Positions 4,753-6,718 of a stretch of DNA of 6,718 nucleotides are shown here, one piece after another. Position numbers and translations under genes: made by a program. Each line of letters begins with the position of its first letter. Position 1 is the stretch's first letter. The notes under the pieces were generated by a model, which was given only the letters and a program-made list of their open reading frames with translations, had not been told where the DNA came from and did no database searches. The DNA lies in contig USJY01000077.1 in the NCBI GenBank assembly GCA_900555065.1, forward strand, positions 1 through 6,718. Reading direction: 5' to 3'. Origin of the DNA: an uncultured Eubacteriales bacterium. Its GTDB lineage: Bacteria > Bacillota > Clostridia > Oscillospirales > UMGS1783.

Positions 4753-6573
4753 ATGAACAGCGCGCTAGAAAACATATGGATGCAGGTGCAGAAGCCGGGC
4801 CGCTACACCGGCGGGGAGGTCAACAGCACGGTTAAGGACAAATCGAACGTGTTTATCCGGTTTGCCCTGTGCTACCCCGACCTGTACGAAGTGGGCATGT
4901 CCAACCTCGGCATTAAAATTTTATACGAGCTGATGAACGCGCGGCCGGACACATGGTGCGAGCGCGTGTTTGCGCCGGCTTCGGATATGGAGGCGCAGCT
5001 GCGCGCGGCGGGAATTCCGCTGTATGGACTAGAGAGCAAAGACCCCATTTCCCAGTTCGATATTGTGGGCTTCAGCCTCCAGTTTGAGCTCAACTATACC
5101 TGTATTTTGCAGATGATGGAGCTGGGCGGCATCCCATTCTACGCGTCTGCGCGCGGGGAGAACGACCCGCTCGTCATCGCGGGCGGACCCTGCGTAGTCA
5201 ACAGCGAGCCGGTCGCTCCGTTTTTTGATCTTGTAATTGTCGGCGACGGCGAGGACAGCATCCCCGCCGTGCTGGACATGTTCGCCGAATGTAAGCGCCA
5301 GGGCGTGCCCCGCAGGGAATTTCTGCGCCGCGCCGCGTCCATTGAGGGCGTGTATATCCCGTCGCTGTATACGGTGGAGTACAGCGGCCCGGCAGTCGCG
5401 CGCATCGTGCCGGAGACGCCGGTGCGCCGCGCCGTCGTGCTGGATATGGACCGCTGCTTTATCCCGCAAAAACCGGTCGTGCCCCTGGTGCAGGCCATAC
5501 ACGACCGCATCGCGCTCGAACTGTTCCGCGGCTGCGTTCGCGGCTGCAGGTTCTGCCAGGCCGGGATGATCTACCGGCCGGCCCGGTTCCGCAGCCGTTC
5601 GGTGCTGGAGGCGTGCGCGCGCAGCCAGTGCGCCATGACGGGCTATGACGAGATCTCGCTGCTCTCCCTCTCGTCCAGCGACCATCCGGAGATCGGGCCG
5701 CTGATCCGCGACCTGAACGAGTGGACGGGCCCCGCGCATATCAACCTGTCCCTGCCCTCGCTGCGCATTGACAATATCCCGGCCGATATCCTTGAAACGA
5801 TGCAGGAGATCCGGAAAAGCGGCCTGACCTTTGCGCCTGAAGCGGGCAGTCAGCGCCTGCGCGACGCGATAAATAAAAACATATCCGAAAAGGAGATTAT
5901 GGATACCTGCGCCGCCGCGTTTAAGGAGGGTTACACCTCGGTCAAACTGTATTTTATGATCGGCCTGCCCACAGAGACGGACGAAGACATCCTTGCCATT
6001 GCGAAGCTCGCGCAGGATATCGTGGACCTCTACTACAGCCTGCCTGAGCGCAAAAAAGGAAAGGGCGTAAGCGTGAGCGTCTCCCTTGCGACCTTTGTGC
6101 CAAAGCCGTTTACGCCGTTTCAGTGGGAGCCGCAGCTGTCCATGGAAGAGATAGCGCGCCGCCAGCAGCTGCTGCTGGACGCGATCCGCACACGCAAAAT
6201 ATCCGTGAGCTGGCACGATCCGCGCACGTCGGTGATTGAGGCCGCCTTTGCCCGCGGCGACCGCAGGCTTGCGCGGGTGATTGAACGCGCCTATCGGCTC
6301 GGCAGCCGGTTTGACAGCTGGGGCGAGAGCTTCTCCTATGAGAACTGGACGGCCGCATTCGCCGCGGAGGGACTCAGCCCGCAGGACTACGCGAACCGCG
6401 CGCGCGGCCTGGACGAAACGCTGCCCTGGGACAGAATCGACATCGGCGTGACAAAGGCGTTTTTTCTGCGCGAACGCGAAAAAGCCTACCGCAACGAGAC
6501 CACGCCCGACTGTTTCACCGCATGTTCCGGCTGTGGAATCCGGCGTATTACGGGAGGTGCCTGCATTGGATAA
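4753..6573 (+). CDS. B12-binding-domain radical SAM protein (TIGR03960-like family)
   Basis: The 606-residue protein has a cobalamin-binding-like N-terminal domain (about 1-195; YEVGMSNLG at 45-53, VIAGGPCVVNSEP near 141-153, VGDGED at 163-168) without a DxHxxG cobalamin-ligand motif. A radical SAM core follows, with the iron-sulfur motif CVRGCRFC (Cys261, Cys265, Cys268), GLTFAPEAGSQRLR (357-370) and FMIGLPTET (401-409). The C-terminal region closes with a second Cys-rich motif (Cys587, Cys591, Cys594, Cys604). Length and order fit the TIGR03960 family of Bacillota and relatives, whose reaction is not firmly established to my knowledge; its usual link with the TIGR03936-like gene and rng/rplU has led to suggestions of RNA or ribosome modification. 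The next gene overlaps by 8 bases, as usual for this pair, which is sometimes fused. The codon use is GC-rich, with about 6 ATA among 44 Ile codons. Confidence 0.9.
   Translation: MNSALENIWMQVQKPGRYTGGEVNSTVKDKSNVFIRFALCYPDLYEVGMSNLGIKILYELMNARPDTWCERVFAPASDMEAQLRAAGIPLYGLESKDPISQFDIVGFSLQFELNYTCILQMMELGGIPFYASARGENDPLVIAGGPCVVNSEPVAPFFDLVIVGDGEDSIPAVLDMFAECKRQGVPRREFLRRAASIEGVYIPSLYTVEYSGPAVARIVPETPVRRAVVLDMDRCFIPQKPVVPLVQAIHDRIALELFRGCVRGCRFCQAGMIYRPARFRSRSVLEACARSQCAMTGYDEISLLSLSSSDHPEIGPLIRDLNEWTGPAHINLSLPSLRIDNIPADILETMQEIRKSGLTFAPEAGSQRLRDAINKNISEKEIMDTCAAAFKEGYTSVKLYFMIGLPTETDEDILAIAKLAQDIVDLYYSLPERKKGKGVSVSVSLATFVPKPFTPFQWEPQLSMEEIARRQQLLLDAIRTRKISVSWHDPRTSVIEAAFARGDRRLARVIERAYRLGSRFDSWGESFSYENWTAAFAAEGLSPQDYANRARGLDETLPWDRIDIGVTKAFFLREREKAYRNETTPDCFTACSGCGIRRITGGACIG
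6552..6557 (+). promoter_or_regulatory. Ribosome binding site supporting a TTG start at 6566
   Basis: GGGAGG inside the end of the radical SAM gene lies 8 bases before TTG 6566, the only well-placed start codon in this frame. The in-frame GTG at 6557 overlaps the site itself and so is unlikely. Confidence 0.75.
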
Positions 6574-6718
6574 GCTTCGCCTGTTTTTTGAAAAGACGGG
6601 CCTTGCCCGGTTCCTTTCGCATCTGGATATAAACCGCGCCTTTTTGCGCGCCCTGCTCGCGGCGGACGTCCCCGTACGCTATTCGGAGGGGTTCAATCCG
6701 CACCCGCGCATCGTGTTC
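6566..6718 (+). CDS. TIGR03936-like radical SAM-associated protein (DUF2344), N-terminal part, cut by window end
   Basis: The first 51 residues are visible and the frame is open to the last base. They carry the start typical of this family: a first strand LRLFFEKTG (4-12), ARFLSHLDINRAF (14-26), then VPVRYSEGFNPHPRI near 35-49, of which the SEGFNPHPR segment is strongly conserved. Family members of about 200-240 residues always neighbour, or are fused to, the B12-type radical SAM protein encoded upstream. The joint function is not established; roles in RNA or ribosome modification have been suggested from gene neighbourhood. The start is TTG, overlapping the upstream stop by 8 bases, so translation is probably coupled. 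Confidence 0.88.
   Translation, partial: MDKLRLFFEKTGLARFLSHLDINRAFLRALLAADVPVRYSEGFNPHPRIVF

Noticed and set aside
5029..6216. Long open frame (395 codons) on the - strand opposite the radical SAM gene.
   Set aside because: It lies wholly antisense to a well-supported conserved gene, is rich in His, Arg and Ala as expected from GC-rich codon complements, and has no family motif.
1..6718. CRISPR array, tRNA, rRNA or classical riboswitch.
   Set aside because: No regularly spaced repeats, no cloverleaf sequences, and no conserved riboswitch core were recognisable by eye on either strand.

Overview
This window looks like a chromosomal segment of an endospore-forming member of the Bacillota, probably a moderately GC-rich Clostridia lineage. 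The evidence is a SpoIVFB-type M50 intramembrane protease, strong AGGAGG-like ribosome binding sites, and the order M23/LytM peptidase - spoIVFB - B12-domain radical SAM protein (TIGR03960-like) - TIGR03936-like protein. In many Clostridia that block lies between the min/rod cell-shape genes and the rng-rplU-rpmA genes. Every real gene is on the + strand.

Region by region. Bases 1-955 hold the 3' end of an M23 peptidase gene (SpoIVFA/SpoIIQ-like position) overlapping spoIVFB by 8 bases, closed by a textbook intrinsic terminator at 991-1027. Bases 1028-1300 are a GC-rich interval with no convincing gene, ending in an AT-rich promoter region. Bases 1372-4640 are a tightly packed three-gene unit: a sialidase-like beta-propeller joined in one reading frame to an AraC-type DNA-binding domain (552 aa), a KDPG/KDPGal aldolase (214 aa, 6-base gap) and a 2-dehydro-3-deoxygalactonokinase (320 aa, ATGA overlap). 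Bases 4641-4752 carry a new sigma-A-like promoter. Bases 4753-6573 encode the radical SAM protein, and the last 153 bases begin the TIGR03936-like gene from a TTG start that overlaps it by 8 bases.

How it works together. The kinase and aldolase are the last two steps of the DeLey-Doudoroff type D-galactonate route: 2-keto-3-deoxy-galactonate to its 6-phosphate, then cleavage to pyruvate and glyceraldehyde-3-phosphate. No dehydratase or transporter is in the window, so the upstream steps must be elsewhere or differ. The first gene of the unit is the likely regulator. It has no signal peptide and ends in two helix-turn-helix motifs, so the propeller, normally an enzyme of glycan breakdown, seems to have become (or doubles as) a cytoplasmic sensor for the pathway. 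This sialidase-AraC architecture is the most unusual item here. The unit interrupts an otherwise conserved housekeeping/sporulation block and uses the codon ATA much more than its neighbours, which suggests later acquisition.
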